This document shows positions 8,289 to 16,747 of a DNA stretch of 64,000 nt, piece after piece. The notes beneath the pieces are model-generated. The model did not search any database. It saw nothing but the letters and a program-made list of their open reading frames with translations, and was not told where the DNA came from. A program made the translations under genes and the position numbers. Positions within the stretch are counted from its first letter, which is position 1, and each line of letters opens with the position of its first letter. The DNA is from Chryseobacterium populi (GTDB lineage Bacteria > Bacteroidota > Bacteroidia > Flavobacteriales > Weeksellaceae): contig NZ_AKJY01000111.1 in assembly GCF_000282115.1 (NCBI RefSeq), positions 1 through 64,000 on the forward strand. Reading direction: 5' to 3'.

Positions 8289-9476
8289 TTATTTATTCAC
8301 AAAAATATTATCTTCCGTTAATATAATTTCTCTTTCTTCACCGATTGAGAACATATAATTTTCGAGAACTTTTTCCGTTGTACCTCTCAATCCTCTGGCG
8401 CCCAAACCTTTTTCCATGGTTTCATCTACAATTTTCGCAATTGCTCCATCTGTAAATTTTAAACTTGTACCATCCATTTTGAAAAGTTCTATAAACTGGT
8501 TTACAATTGAATTTTTAGGTTCCTTCATAATCCGGATCATCGTTTCTTTTGTAAGTTTTTCGAGATAAGTTATGATTGGAAATCTTCCTAAAAGTTCGGG
8601 AATTAATCCGAAAGAACGAAGATCTATTGCATTAATATTAGTTAACACATAATCATCTTCATCCACCTTATTGATCTTTTCAGAACTGAAACCAATTGCC
8701 TGCTTGTTCATTCTTCTTTCAATAATTTCTTTAATTCCGTCAAAAGCACCGCCTGCAATAAATAGTATATTCTGTGTATTTACCTGGATATATTTCTGGT
8801 CAGGGTGTTTTCTTCCTCCCTGAGGGGGTACATTTACAATACTTCCTTCCAACAGTTTCAGTAATCCCTGCTGAACACCTTCTCCGGAAACATCCCTGGT
8901 AATACTCGGATTGTCTGATTTTCTGGCAATTTTATCAATTTCATCAATAAAAACAATTCCTTTTTCTGCTTTTTCCACATCGTAATCGGCCACCATAAGA
9001 AGTCTCGACAGGATACTTTCCACATCTTCTCCCACATATCCGGCTTCCGTTAAGATTGTGGCATCTACAATACAAAAAGGAACATTCAGTTCTCTTGCAA
9101 TCGTTTTTGCCAACAAAGTTTTCCCGGTACCGGTTTCGCCGATCATGATAATATTCGATTTTTCTAGCTCAACCTCTCTGTTTTCGTCCTGAGCATGGAG
9201 CAGTCTTTTATAATGATTGTAAACAGCAATCGAAAGCTGTTTTTTCGCCTGATCCTGCCCGATCACATATTCATCAAGAAATTCTTTAATTACTTTTGGT
9301 TTTTTCAGTTCTTCCACATTTTCTGCAGGAGAAAATCCTGTTTTAGAAACACCGTCTTTCACAATAGAATGGGCTTGCTCTATACAATTTTCGCAAATAA
9401 ATCCGTTTTGTCCGGAGATCAGCATTTGCACCTCATTTCTTTTTCTGCCACAGAAAGAACATTGGTTTGAATTCAT
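8289..9476 (-). CDS. clpX: ATP-dependent Clp protease ATP-binding subunit ClpX
   Basis: At 395 residues it is near the usual ClpX length. The N-terminal zinc domain has Cys6, Cys9, Cys28 and Cys31. The AAA+ core has Walker A GETGTGKT (113-120) and Walker B VFIDEIDK (about 175-182), followed by GYVGEDVES and pore-loop sequences typical of ClpX. It unfolds tagged proteins in the cytoplasm and feeds them to ClpP. clpP is not adjacent in this window. A strong hairpin separates it from the upstream HIT gene, so it probably has its own promoter. Confidence 0.97.
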   Translation of the reverse strand: MNSNQCSFCGRKRNEVQMLISGQNGFICENCIEQAHSIVKDGVSKTGFSPAENVEELKKPKVIKEFLDEYVIGQDQAKKQLSIAVYNHYKRLLHAQDENREVELEKSNIIMIGETGTGKTLLAKTIARELNVPFCIVDATILTEAGYVGEDVESILSRLLMVADYDVEKAEKGIVFIDEIDKIARKSDNPSITRDVSGEGVQQGLLKLLEGSIVNVPPQGGRKHPDQKYIQVNTQNILFIAGGAFDGIKEIIERRMNKQAIGFSSEKINKVDEDDYVLTNINAIDLRSFGLIPELLGRFPIITYLEKLTKETMIRIMKEPKNSIVNQFIELFKMDGTSLKFTDGAIAKIVDETMEKGLGARGLRGTTEKVLENYMFSIGEEREIILTEDNIFVNK

Positions 9477-9500
9477 ATCTATAATATATATATGTTAAAG

Positions 9501-9532
9501 AAAATCGTAAAAAATTTCTTTTTTACGATTTT
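9501..9532 (-). terminator. Terminator between HIT gene and clpX
   Basis: Perfect 14-bp arms AAAATCGTAAAAAA and TTTTTTACGATTTT with loop TTTC, placed right after the HIT stop codon. Confidence 0.75.
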
Positions 9533-9539
9533 CCTTTTT

Positions 9540-9929
9540 TTAAGAATTAATAATTGAGTTTTGAATCTCTGTATACTCTTCGTTTGATAATTTTAATCTC
9601 TCATTTCTAAAATTCATATCTTCCATTTTATTTAAAGGAATCAAATGAATGTGAGCATGGGGAACTTCCAATCCCACCACTGCAATTCCTACTCTCGCAC
9701 AGGGAATTGCCTTTTTGATTTTCTTAGCAACTTCCTGGGTAAATCCCCAAAGGTTTTTATAGTCATCACTTTCCAGATCAAAAATAAGATCAACTTCTTT
9801 TTTCGGAACCACCAAAGTATGGCCTTTCACTAAAGGCATTGCATCTAAAAATGCAATAAAGTTTTCATCTTCTGCAATTGTATAAGACGGAATTTCGCCA
9901 TTGATGATTTTTGTGAATATTGTACTCAT
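9540..9929 (-). CDS. HIT-family nucleotide-binding protein
   Basis: The 129-residue protein has the HIT motif HAHIHLIPL (His91, 93, 95) and an N terminus (IFTKIINGEIPSY) typical of the HINT branch. HINT proteins hydrolyse nucleoside phosphoramidates such as AMP-lysine in the cytoplasm. It follows greA by about 39 bp on the same strand, an arrangement common in Bacteroidota, and both likely end at the hairpin at 9501-9532. The gap to greA contains a short AGATGTTAGATATTAGA sequence like the repeats seen in the paa cluster. Confidence 0.93.
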   Translation of the reverse strand: MSTIFTKIINGEIPSYTIAEDENFIAFLDAMPLVKGHTLVVPKKEVDLIFDLESDDYKNLWGFTQEVAKKIKKAIPCARVGIAVVGLEVPHAHIHLIPLNKMEDMNFRNERLKLSNEEYTEIQNSIINS

Positions 9930-9968
9930 TCTTATCAGATGTTAGATATTAGAAATTTGATTTGAGTT

Positions 9969-10439
9969 TTACAGGGTGATTTCCAATACTTCAAAAGACA
10001 ATTTGTTTCCGTTTGGTAAAACAATTTCTGCTGTTTCACCTATTACTTTACCCAGCAAACCTTTTGCAATGGGTGTGTTTACAGAAATCTTTCCGCTTTT
10101 TAAATCACTTTCGTTATCCGGAACCAAAGTAAATACCTGCTCTTGCTTTGTCGCATTATTTTTAAGTCTCACAGTCGTTAAGATGGAAACTTTAGAAGTA
10201 TCTAATTGGCTTTCGTCTATAATCTTGGAAGTTGATATAACATCCTTCAGCTTGGAAATTCTCATTTCAAGCATTCCCTGGGCTTCTTTAGCTGCATCAT
10301 ATTCCGCATTTTCAGATAAATCTCCTTTATCTCTGGCTTCTGCAATCTGCTGAGTAATTTTAGGTCTTTCCACAGTTTCCAACTGTTCCAGCTCAGCTTT
10401 CATTTTATCTAACCCCTCCTTTGTAACATAGCTTGCCAT
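9969..10439 (-). CDS. greA: Transcription elongation factor GreA
   Basis: The 156-residue protein has an N-terminal coiled coil carrying the conserved acidic tip GDLSENAEYDAAKE and a C-terminal FKBP-like domain (PIAKGLLGKVIGETAEI). GreA enters the RNA polymerase secondary channel and stimulates cleavage of backtracked RNA. I use ATG 10439 (MASYVTKEG), not the in-frame TTG at 10448, since family members start there. A hairpin plus T-run in the leader (10464-10490) may control expression. Confidence 0.96.
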   Translation of the reverse strand: MASYVTKEGLDKMKAELEQLETVERPKITQQIAEARDKGDLSENAEYDAAKEAQGMLEMRISKLKDVISTSKIIDESQLDTSKVSILTTVRLKNNATKQEQVFTLVPDNESDLKSGKISVNTPIAKGLLGKVIGETAEIVLPNGNKLSFEVLEITL

Positions 10440-10463
10440 AATTTTCAAAATTTAGTTTTAGTA

Positions 10464-10490
10464 TAAAAAAATAATCCGACATTTGTCGGA
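10464..10490 (-). promoter_or_regulatory. Terminator-like hairpin in the greA leader
   Basis: On the minus strand TCCGAC-AAAT-GTCGGA is followed by TTATTTTTTT, 25 bases before the greA start and downstream of a TATATTTG promoter element. There is no minus-strand gene before it to terminate, so it is better read as an attenuator in the greA leader. Confidence 0.5.
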
Positions 10491-10523
10491 CAATGTTTTC
10501 GTGTAATAATCGTTTAATTTTTA

Positions 10524-10531
10524 CAAATATA
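10524..10531 (-). promoter_or_regulatory. -7 promoter element for greA
   Basis: Minus strand TATATTTG, a full TAnnTTTG match. It would give a leader of roughly 78 bases. Confidence 0.5.
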
Positions 10532-10548
10532 TAAAAATTTAAATTGAA

Positions 10549-11001
10549 ATGAAAAAAAAATTTTCAATCTTATCTATTTTAACCTTATTGATAATCAGTA
10601 ATTTAAGTATAAATTCTTGCAGCAACAGAGAAGACACCGTAAGTTGCTTTCCCAATACCCCTATCAATGTAACCCTGAATCTTAATCTTCCCGCTTATTT
10701 TGCTTTAAACCAGGTCGGAGGCTGGGTTTACATTAACGAACAGCAATCCGGGACTAGAGGCTTAATTGTGGTACGGTCGTCAGATGCTACCTTCAAAATT
10801 TATGACAGGAATGCACCTCATATCTGCCCGGACAGCAATACTACTCTTGAAGTAAAAGATGACATCAGCGTCGTGTGCCCTAAAGACAACGCAAAATGGA
10901 TCTTACTGACCGGTCAACCTACGGCAATAGCCAATGTACCTCCAAAAACCTATCTGTATAATTATGATCCTGCTTCCAAGATACTAACCACTTATTATTA
11001 A
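10549..11001 (+). CDS. Rieske-like lipoprotein with degenerate cluster ligands
   Basis: The 150-residue protein has a lipoprotein signal with lipobox INSC (Cys24). The rest resembles the Rieske-type [2Fe-2S] lipoproteins common in flavobacteria: VYINEQQSGTRGLIVV, YDRNAPHICPD, then VVCPKDNAKWILLTGQPTA. In true Rieske domains the ligands come as CxH and CxxH. Here the first motif reads APH and the second CPKD, so one Cys and one His are missing and a normal cluster is unlikely. Spare cysteines near residues 93 and 109 remain. It lies 1 bp before dtd and may be cotranscribed with it. Confidence 0.65.
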   Translation: MKKKFSILSILTLLIISNLSINSCSNREDTVSCFPNTPINVTLNLNLPAYFALNQVGGWVYINEQQSGTRGLIVVRSSDATFKIYDRNAPHICPDSNTTLEVKDDISVVCPKDNAKWILLTGQPTAIANVPPKTYLYNYDPASKILTTYY

Positions 11002-11002
11002 T

Positions 11003-11452
11003 ATGAAAGTTGTTGTACAGAGAGTTTCCGAAGCCAGTGTAAAGGTAGACGGGAAAATCGTGGGAGAAATCAGCAAAGGCTTTATGCTTCTCGTAGGTAT
11101 TGATGAAAATGATGAAAAAGCTGATGCAGACTGGATTGTTCAGAAAATTTTAAATCTCAGGATTTTTGGTGACGAAGATGATAAACTAAATCTTTCAGTA
11201 AAAGATATTTCAGGAGAAATTTTATGTATCAGTCAGTTTACCTTAATTGCCGATTATAAAAAAGGTAACCGCCCTTCTTTTATCAAAGCGGCAAAACCGG
11301 ATAAAGCCATTCCGTTGTTTGATTATTTTAAAAATGAAATGACAAAATCAGGACTAAAAACCGAAAGCGGAATTTTCGGTGCGGATATGAAAGTTTCCCT
11401 GATCAATGATGGTCCTGTAACCATTGTCATGGATTCAATCACTAAAAACTGA
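11003..11452 (+). CDS. dtd: D-aminoacyl-tRNA deacylase
   Basis: The 149-residue protein starts MKVVVQRVSEASVKVDG and carries the two DTD signature motifs: SQFTL (about 75-79) and the C-terminal Gly-Pro segment NDGPVTIVMD. The enzyme removes D-amino acids (and glycine from tRNA-Ala) from mischarged tRNA in the cytoplasm. The ATG lies one base after the stop of the lipoprotein gene, and a serine hydrolase gene follows 6 bp later, so the three are likely one transcript ending at 12585-12617. Confidence 0.96.
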   Translation: MKVVVQRVSEASVKVDGKIVGEISKGFMLLVGIDENDEKADADWIVQKILNLRIFGDEDDKLNLSVKDISGEILCISQFTLIADYKKGNRPSFIKAAKPDKAIPLFDYFKNEMTKSGLKTESGIFGADMKVSLINDGPVTIVMDSITKN

Positions 11453-11458
11453 TTTACA

Positions 11459-12583
11459 ATGTTTCTCAAATTAAAATATTATTCATTCTTTATACTGATA
11501 TTTTTTTCATCAACCTGTATCGGGCAGAACCGGGAGGAAGTATTAAAAACAAAACTCGACTCGGTATTTTCACAATTATTTAAGGCAGATGAACCCGGCG
11601 GAAGTATTCTCATCCAGGAAGGTGACAAAGTTTTATATGAAAAATCTTTTGGGTTGGCTGATCTGAAGACGAAGGCAAAATTTTCAAGCAAAACAGTTTC
11701 CAATTTAGGCTCAATTACCAAAACATTTGTGGCGTATGGAATTCTTATGCTTCAGGAGAGAAAAAAACTTTCCGTTGATGACAGCCTTTTAAAGTTTTTT
11801 CCGGATTTCAAGAACAAAGAAACAGCCTCAAAAATTAAGTTACGTCACCTTTTAACCCATACTTCCGGGCTTCCGGATAACAGAAATGTTGAAAAGGACA
11901 GTATTTTCTATCTGACAGCCAAAGATGAGGGAAATTTCAAACCTCTGAAGTCTGCAGAATCATTAGAATTTGAACCGGGTTCCAGGTGGAATTATTCTAA
12001 TCCGGCATATAACGGATTGGCTTTAATCATTGAGAAAACAAGCAAGGATAAATGGCAGCATTTTATTGATGAAAATATTTTCGGTCCTGCAGGAATGAAA
12101 AACAGTACCATTACCAATGGAGCCTACCCTAATAAAAATGTAGCTCATGGGTACCTACTTAAAAATAAAGTTTATCAGGAATATGATTATGGCGAATACC
12201 CTACTTTTACTGCAGCAGGAAATGGCGGAGTATGGAGCTCAATTGAAGATCTGAAAAAATATATTAAAGCCATTAATGAGTGTAAATTCGCCGACTGTTC
12301 TGTGATAAAATCCTCTAAGACAATTAAAATCCCTGACAACTGGAATCATGAAAAAAATATGTTTCATTCCGGTGTATGGTTTGTGCATAAAGGGTTTTAT
12401 TCGGAAACCAAAACGGAAGAACAAGTTGATGTCATAGAACACGCCGGAGATCAGGGAGGCTTCAAATCCCACCTCATTATCATCCCGGAGAAAAATATCT
12501 CAATCGTCTGGCTTACCAATAACAATACTTTTATTACCGGGCCTATTCGCAGGATACTATTACAGTTAAACTATATCAATTAA
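11459..12583 (+). CDS. Serine hydrolase of the beta-lactamase class C / esterase family
   Basis: The 374-residue protein has a signal peptide (ending about CIGQ, residue 23) and the class C fold motifs: SITK with Ser85 and Lys88, YSN at 179-181, and HAGDQGG near residue 328 in the KTG position. Such proteins include esterases, D-aminopeptidases and PBP4*-like enzymes; true beta-lactamase activity is not implied. It is expected in the periplasm. It closes the operon with the Rieske-like lipoprotein and dtd. Confidence 0.88.
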   Translation: MFLKLKYYSFFILIFFSSTCIGQNREEVLKTKLDSVFSQLFKADEPGGSILIQEGDKVLYEKSFGLADLKTKAKFSSKTVSNLGSITKTFVAYGILMLQERKKLSVDDSLLKFFPDFKNKETASKIKLRHLLTHTSGLPDNRNVEKDSIFYLTAKDEGNFKPLKSAESLEFEPGSRWNYSNPAYNGLALIIEKTSKDKWQHFIDENIFGPAGMKNSTITNGAYPNKNVAHGYLLKNKVYQEYDYGEYPTFTAAGNGGVWSSIEDLKKYIKAINECKFADCSVIKSSKTIKIPDNWNHEKNMFHSGVWFVHKGFYSETKTEEQVDVIEHAGDQGGFKSHLIIIPEKNISIVWLTNNNTFITGPIRRILLQLNYIN

Positions 12584-12584
12584 T

Positions 12585-12617
12585 AAAAACGTCTTTCAGT
12601 TTCTGAAAGACGTTTTT
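12585..12617. terminator. Bidirectional terminator
   Basis: AAAAACGTCTTTCAG, loop TTT, CTGAAAGACGTTTTT, between convergent genes. It serves both the serine hydrolase (plus) and the lipoprotein operon (minus). Confidence 0.85.
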
Positions 12618-12637
12618 TACAATAAACTTTTACAAAA

Positions 12638-13150
12638 TTATTTCGCAGGAACACTGCTGAAATTCATTGCTATTTTCAGATTCATATCCGAAGTTGTCTG
12701 GTTTTTCAATTCATAAACCGTTCTTACGGTTAATCCTGAACTTTTTACTACCTCATCTAAAAATCCTGTGTCATTAAGATCTAAATTCAGGCTTGAGCTG
12801 CTTGAAGAAATATTGGTACGCGAAGCCACCAGTTTTTCTCCGGTTCCGTTGGAAGAAATATATACTTTAATTGATTTTAAAGCACTTAAGTTGCCTCCTG
12901 ACGGGCTCACTACGGAAACTTTCGCATCGGAAATCCTTACATCCTTAATCTGGGCATTATTATTTCCACCAAACCATGTCTGTACATTGGAAGCTGTAGC
13001 TGTTGAAGAAACTTCCTTATCTGCAGGTACTCCTGTAGATATCAGAACATTGGCTGTATACGGGAATGTATTCTGTACCAGTGACTGAACCGTTCCGCAA
13101 CTTACAAGAGCTGCTGAAGCTATTGCTGCTGTTAAAAATATATTTTTCAT
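12638..13150 (-). CDS. Lipoprotein of unknown function
   Basis: This 170-residue protein has a lipoprotein signal with lipobox LVSC (Cys18). The remainder is Ser/Thr/Asn-rich and predicted beta-rich, with alternating segments such as DVRISDAKVSVVSP and SIKVYISSNG that suggest a beta-sandwich. I recognise no family. It is the last gene of a minus-strand series (Coq4-like, membrane protein, lipoprotein, this gene) and is followed by a strong terminator. The 44-bp gap to the preceding lipoprotein permits cotranscription. Confidence 0.75.
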   Translation of the reverse strand: MKNIFLTAAIASAALVSCGTVQSLVQNTFPYTANVLISTGVPADKEVSSTATASNVQTWFGGNNNAQIKDVRISDAKVSVVSPSGGNLSALKSIKVYISSNGTGEKLVASRTNISSSSSSLNLDLNDTGFLDEVVKSSGLTVRTVYELKNQTTSDMNLKIAMNFSSVPAK

Positions 13151-13194
13151 AATGTAAATCTTTTTGGAATACCTTACAGAAATTATACCAAAAT

Positions 13195-13734
13195 TTAGTC
13201 TACCTGTATCGAAAAACTTCCTTTTGTATTTCCGGAAGCCATATTGCTTTTACCGATAATTAACCAGACTTCTCCTTTATCCGGGATTTCATAGTTTATT
13301 TCTCGTCCAAATGGGCCATCATATTCATCATTAGGCAATTTTATCTGATTGATCCGGATATTAAAATCTTTTTCTTTTGTTGAAATAGCAGCTTTAATAG
13401 AAGGTTTTTCATAGTTAGTGATTTTTAAAACCAATTCCTGACCGTCTTTTGTAAACTGCTCACCCAATGTGAAGGGAAGCTGTGAGGCATCAGCAGTTCT
13501 GATAATCTGACCTTCTTTCTCGATTCTCATCACCCCCTGCCGTAAAACTTTTTTTGTTGCCGGTGCATTATTAATGATAGAATCTTTTTTCTTTAATGCA
13601 ACCGAATCTGCCTGGGATTCCGGCACAGGCTGTTCGCTTACAATGGTTGAATCTTTTCCTGTTGTTTCGCTCAGGTTGGCTTCCTTTTTACAGGAAATGA
13701 CAATCAGTGGGATTAACAATAAGGATTTTTTCAT
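13195..13734 (-). CDS. Lipoprotein of unknown function
   Basis: The 179-residue product has a short lipoprotein signal (lipobox VISC, Cys15) and a charged, disordered stretch to about residue 65. A C-terminal domain of about 110 residues (from GVMRIEKEG to the end) follows, predicted to be beta-rich, with no motif I recognise. It starts 4 bp after the stop of the multi-spanning membrane protein gene, so the two are almost certainly translated from one message. Confidence 0.75.
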   Translation of the reverse strand: MKKSLLLIPLIVISCKKEANLSETTGKDSTIVSEQPVPESQADSVALKKKDSIINNAPATKKVLRQGVMRIEKEGQIIRTADASQLPFTLGEQFTKDGQELVLKITNYEKPSIKAAISTKEKDFNIRINQIKLPNDEYDGPFGREINYEIPDKGEVWLIIGKSNMASGNTKGSFSIQVD

Positions 13735-13738
13735 AATA

Positions 13739-15112
13739 TTATTCGTTTATGGTTTCATAGTAAAGTATTTTTGACAGAAAAGTCGGGGACTCATATTCTT
13801 TTACCTTACTTAGAATTTGTTTTTTCAGTAATATATTATTCTTCTGTTCAGCATATTTTAATAAATCTTTTTCACTGAAATTAGTTGACTTCAAATGATA
13901 ATCGAAATTAAAGTCATTCCTTTTCATATTCTGAGAAGTTATAAAACTGCCCCAGTTGATGTAACTACAAGCCAAAATTGTTCCATAAAAATACCATGTC
14001 ATGGTGTTGAATAAAAATGCATTTCTTTTCTTTCTTTGAATTTTAATGAAAGTGACCACCAAACCGATTAACGATAAAATCAAAAACCCGTAGACACCAA
14101 GCCTTTTATAAGTAAAGCCGTAATTAATGATATATTCTGAATTTTTTAACATCGCAGATATTATTAAGACAGCATTCAGGAAGATCCATACTTTTGCCAG
14201 AGCCCTCATCAGCCCTGCCTTCGAATCAAAATTAAAACTTGATTTAAAATAAAACATGATGACCAGGATGGCCATAATAATAGATACAATGACCGCATTC
14301 ACCCTCTCGTGGGTTTCTTCCGAAAGCTGGTTAGGCGTTTTGCTCACTTCATAAAACTGTTCGTAATTATAAGTGATGAGAAAGAAAATCAACAGTATAT
14401 TTAAGCAGAATAAAGAAATCACACCGCTCATTCTTTCAGCATCAAGATCGAGAAAAGAATACGTAGGTCTGGGTGTTTTATTTCTATCCTGAAAATCATT
14501 ATCCAGAACATGGTTTTGTTTATAGACCAATTTTTCAACGGTGTAATTCCAGTAATTGAAAGCAATGAAAGTTCCTAAAGCAGTGATGAAGAGCAGTTGC
14601 CAGAAATTGACATCCCATTCAATATTGGTAAAAAGGTTGGCAAAATGATCACTTCCCGCAGAATAAACTCCAAAGAAAACGGCAATCAATACTAAGGGAA
14701 TCAGAACAAAAGCGAATATTTTCTGCCATATACCCGAAATATTTCTTTTCGGAAGCCACTGATCAAAGCTGAAAAACCGGCAGATAAATGTAAAACAGTT
14801 GATCACAAAAACCGGAACCAATAAAAGGGTTTTCATTTTTCTTTGCCGGGACCGGTAAGACAGTAACAAAAGCGAACTTACAACTGCCAGAAGTGAAGGA
14901 AAATCCCGGTACCATGCAAAGGCAATGCTTGAAACAATACTGGTGATAAAAAGGATAAGAAAAGCTGTGGTTCTGTTTTTTTCCGGAGTTTTATATCCGG
15001 TAAGCAAAGCGTACAGAATTCCTATAATTCCAAGATTCAAGCCTATATTTTCGTTATAGAAAACTATAATGAATAAGGCAGTTGTAAGAAATATATAATG
15101 ATGTGTTTTCAT
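13739..15112 (-). CDS. Multi-spanning membrane protein of the DUF4153/DUF4173 type
   Basis: The 457-residue protein has about ten hydrophobic spans. A conserved middle part includes FGVYSAGSDHFANLFTN, and a cytoplasmic stretch DRNKTPRPTYSFLDLD. This is the pattern I associate with the DUF4153/DUF4173 inner-membrane proteins of unknown function in Bacteroidota. The C-terminal roughly 75 residues are soluble. It sits between a Coq4-like gene and a lipoprotein gene, with gaps of 31 and 4 bp, so it is part of an operon. A shared inverted repeat upstream of the operon hints at control by the nearby winged-helix regulator. Confidence 0.75.
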   Translation of the reverse strand: MKTHHYIFLTTALFIIVFYNENIGLNLGIIGILYALLTGYKTPEKNRTTAFLILFITSIVSSIAFAWYRDFPSLLAVVSSLLLLSYRSRQRKMKTLLLVPVFVINCFTFICRFFSFDQWLPKRNISGIWQKIFAFVLIPLVLIAVFFGVYSAGSDHFANLFTNIEWDVNFWQLLFITALGTFIAFNYWNYTVEKLVYKQNHVLDNDFQDRNKTPRPTYSFLDLDAERMSGVISLFCLNILLIFFLITYNYEQFYEVSKTPNQLSEETHERVNAVIVSIIMAILVIMFYFKSSFNFDSKAGLMRALAKVWIFLNAVLIISAMLKNSEYIINYGFTYKRLGVYGFLILSLIGLVVTFIKIQRKKRNAFLFNTMTWYFYGTILACSYINWGSFITSQNMKRNDFNFDYHLKSTNFSEKDLLKYAEQKNNILLKKQILSKVKEYESPTFLSKILYYETINE

Positions 15113-15143
15113 AAGGAATAAATTAAAGATTAAAAGTTGAAAA

Positions 15144-15629
15144 TTAGTGATATGCAGGGCTTTGTTTTTGCTGGATAAAATCTTTCAGATGCTCAAAATT
15201 CTGCCACAATAACGTTTCAAAATCCCAGTGGTAAAAAGGTTTCATATTCTGTCCTTTTTTAAATGCACTGATATACATTTTGATATATTCCGGAAGTATT
15301 AAAGTTCCCAGAACGATTGCTGCCAGAAGATGGGCATTCATTTTTCCGTTTCCGAGAAGCAGATACTGCATTGCAATTTCATCTTCAAAATTGGTTCCGC
15401 ATCCTGTAATGAGATGATGAACGTCGTGATTTTCCATTTTAGGAATCATTGTAAAGCCATAGCGTTTATAAAACTCGCCCAGTTTTCTTCCCAGGGAATC
15501 TTCCTGAAATTCCAAAAGTTGCTGCTGGCTGAACTGCCATTGTCTTTTTTTCTTTTTAAAATATTTCCGATAGAGTTTCTGGGTTTTGTTGTATACAAAA
15601 AGCAGGAAGCGGACGCGTAATTTTTTCAT
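15144..15629 (-). CDS. Coq4-family protein
   Basis: The 161-residue protein has the Coq4 metal-site signature exactly: His68-Asp69-x-x-His72, then 11 residues, then Glu84 (HDVHH...FEDE). Eukaryotic Coq4 is a ubiquinone-biosynthesis protein that binds zinc at this motif. Bacteroidota make menaquinone, so the job here is open. Bacterial homologues are often found with membrane proteins, as here (31 bp before the DUF4153-like gene). The N terminus is strongly basic. This is the first gene of the operon; an inverted-repeat operator candidate lies about 105 bases upstream. Confidence 0.75.
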   Translation of the reverse strand: MKKLRVRFLLFVYNKTQKLYRKYFKKKKRQWQFSQQQLLEFQEDSLGRKLGEFYKRYGFTMIPKMENHDVHHLITGCGTNFEDEIAMQYLLLGNGKMNAHLLAAIVLGTLILPEYIKMYISAFKKGQNMKPFYHWDFETLLWQNFEHLKDFIQQKQSPAYH

Positions 15630-15732
15630 AGTGTTTATTATTTAGATTATATTAATTCCGATAACAGTATACAAAATGGCATTGATTAAAAGTTTTCCTA
15701 TTCATGTTTATTTCTTATCTGTAAAATCAAAG

Positions 15733-15752
15733 AACTTTGAAATACAAAGTTA
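15733..15752 (-). promoter_or_regulatory. Operator/promoter candidate for the Coq4-DUF4153 operon
   Basis: A 19-base inverted repeat, AACTTTG-AAATA-CAAAGTT (15733-15751). The minus strand contains TAACTTTG, a full -7 element. The flanking 24 bases are identical to the copy at 16744-16767, ahead of the regulator's own operon. No good TTTG is seen at -33. Confidence 0.6.
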
Positions 15753-15773
15753 ATTTTCAAAAAAATATAGAGA

Positions 15774-16064
15774 TTACCTCCCTAATAATTTTTCCAAAGC
15801 ATCCAAATGTTCTGTGAAAGCCTGCCTCCCATTTTGGGTAACCCTGTAGGAGGTTTTAGGCTTTTTTCCTACAAATTCTTTTTTTACTTCAATATAGCCG
15901 GCCTTTTCCAACGCGTTGCTGTGACTGGCCATATTCCCGTCTGTGATTTCAAGCAGACTTTTCATTTCTGAGAAATCAACCCAGTCGTTGACCATAAGAA
16001 CGGACATAATCCCCAGTCTCACACGGCTTTCGAATTCTTTATTGAGTTGATTTATATTAATCAT
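15774..16064 (-). CDS. Small winged-helix transcriptional regulator
   Basis: The 96-residue protein is a single winged-helix domain: helix-turn-helix around DFSEMKSLLEITDGNMASHSNALEKAGYI and a wing KKPKTSYRVTQNGRQAF. This matches the small MarR/ArsR-like regulators (HTH_27 type) of Bacteroidota. No ligand or metal motif is visible. It follows the membrane-protein gene by 59 bp and is probably cotranscribed with it. Identical inverted repeats lie ahead of this operon and ahead of the next operon downstream, which suggests it represses both. Confidence 0.88.
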   Translation of the reverse strand: MININQLNKEFESRVRLGIMSVLMVNDWVDFSEMKSLLEITDGNMASHSNALEKAGYIEVKKEFVGKKPKTSYRVTQNGRQAFTEHLDALEKLLGR

Positions 16065-16123
16065 AATACCACGTCATACATTGCAGGGTACCGGAAAAAT
16101 TTTCCGGGCTGCAAATTTAAATT

Positions 16124-16741
16124 TTATTTATATTTTTTATGCATAATCAATCCGTAAACAATATGCAGAACACCAAATCCAAAGGCCCAGGCCAACAATC
16201 CCCACCCTAAAAAGAATAAAGAAAGCAGTCCTAATCCAATCTGGCAATACCCTAAATATTTTACATCCGTTAAAGTATATCTTTCAGCATTTACCAGTGC
16301 TAAGCCGTAAAAAATTAATGTTGCAGGCGCCACTAATGGAAAAAGATGATGGTACAATAATCCTAAACATACAAACCCTCCTGTTACCAAAGGAATTGAA
16401 AATGTCATTAAAAGCCTCCTGGTAGTTGCATCCCAGATTTTCAATCCTTTCTTTTTACTTTTACTGGCTGTAAAGAAATATCCGCTGAGAACAGCTACAA
16501 ATAAGATCAAAGTTCCGATGATGATCAATTCTCTGACTAGCGCCGGACTGTAGATATTCCTGTCACTATCAAAGTAATCAATACCTTCTCTCTGGAAAAC
16601 AAAATACACGTATACTGCCCCTGCGATAGCGGCCAGACCGGCAAAAACCCCGGATAATCCGCTTAATGAAATAAACCTGGAAGAACGCTCCATCATGGAA
16701 CGGATGTGGGACAGATCTTCGTGATAGTTTTTTGAATCCAT
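16124..16741 (-). CDS. Membrane protein cotranscribed with the winged-helix regulator
   Basis: The 205-residue protein starts MDSKNYHEDLSHIRSMMERSSRFISLSG and has about five or six hydrophobic spans and short loops. I know no function; similar proteins recur next to small winged-helix regulators in Bacteroidota. I take ATG 16741. The in-frame TTG at 16762 lies inside the promoter/operator palindrome and is rejected. The palindrome ends 7 bases before the start, so its occupation would block transcription. Confidence 0.8.
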   Translation of the reverse strand: MDSKNYHEDLSHIRSMMERSSRFISLSGLSGVFAGLAAIAGAVYVYFVFQREGIDYFDSDRNIYSPALVRELIIIGTLILFVAVLSGYFFTASKSKKKGLKIWDATTRRLLMTFSIPLVTGGFVCLGLLYHHLFPLVAPATLIFYGLALVNAERYTLTDVKYLGYCQIGLGLLSLFFLGWGLLAWAFGFGVLHIVYGLIMHKKYK

Positions 16742-16747
16742 ATAAAG

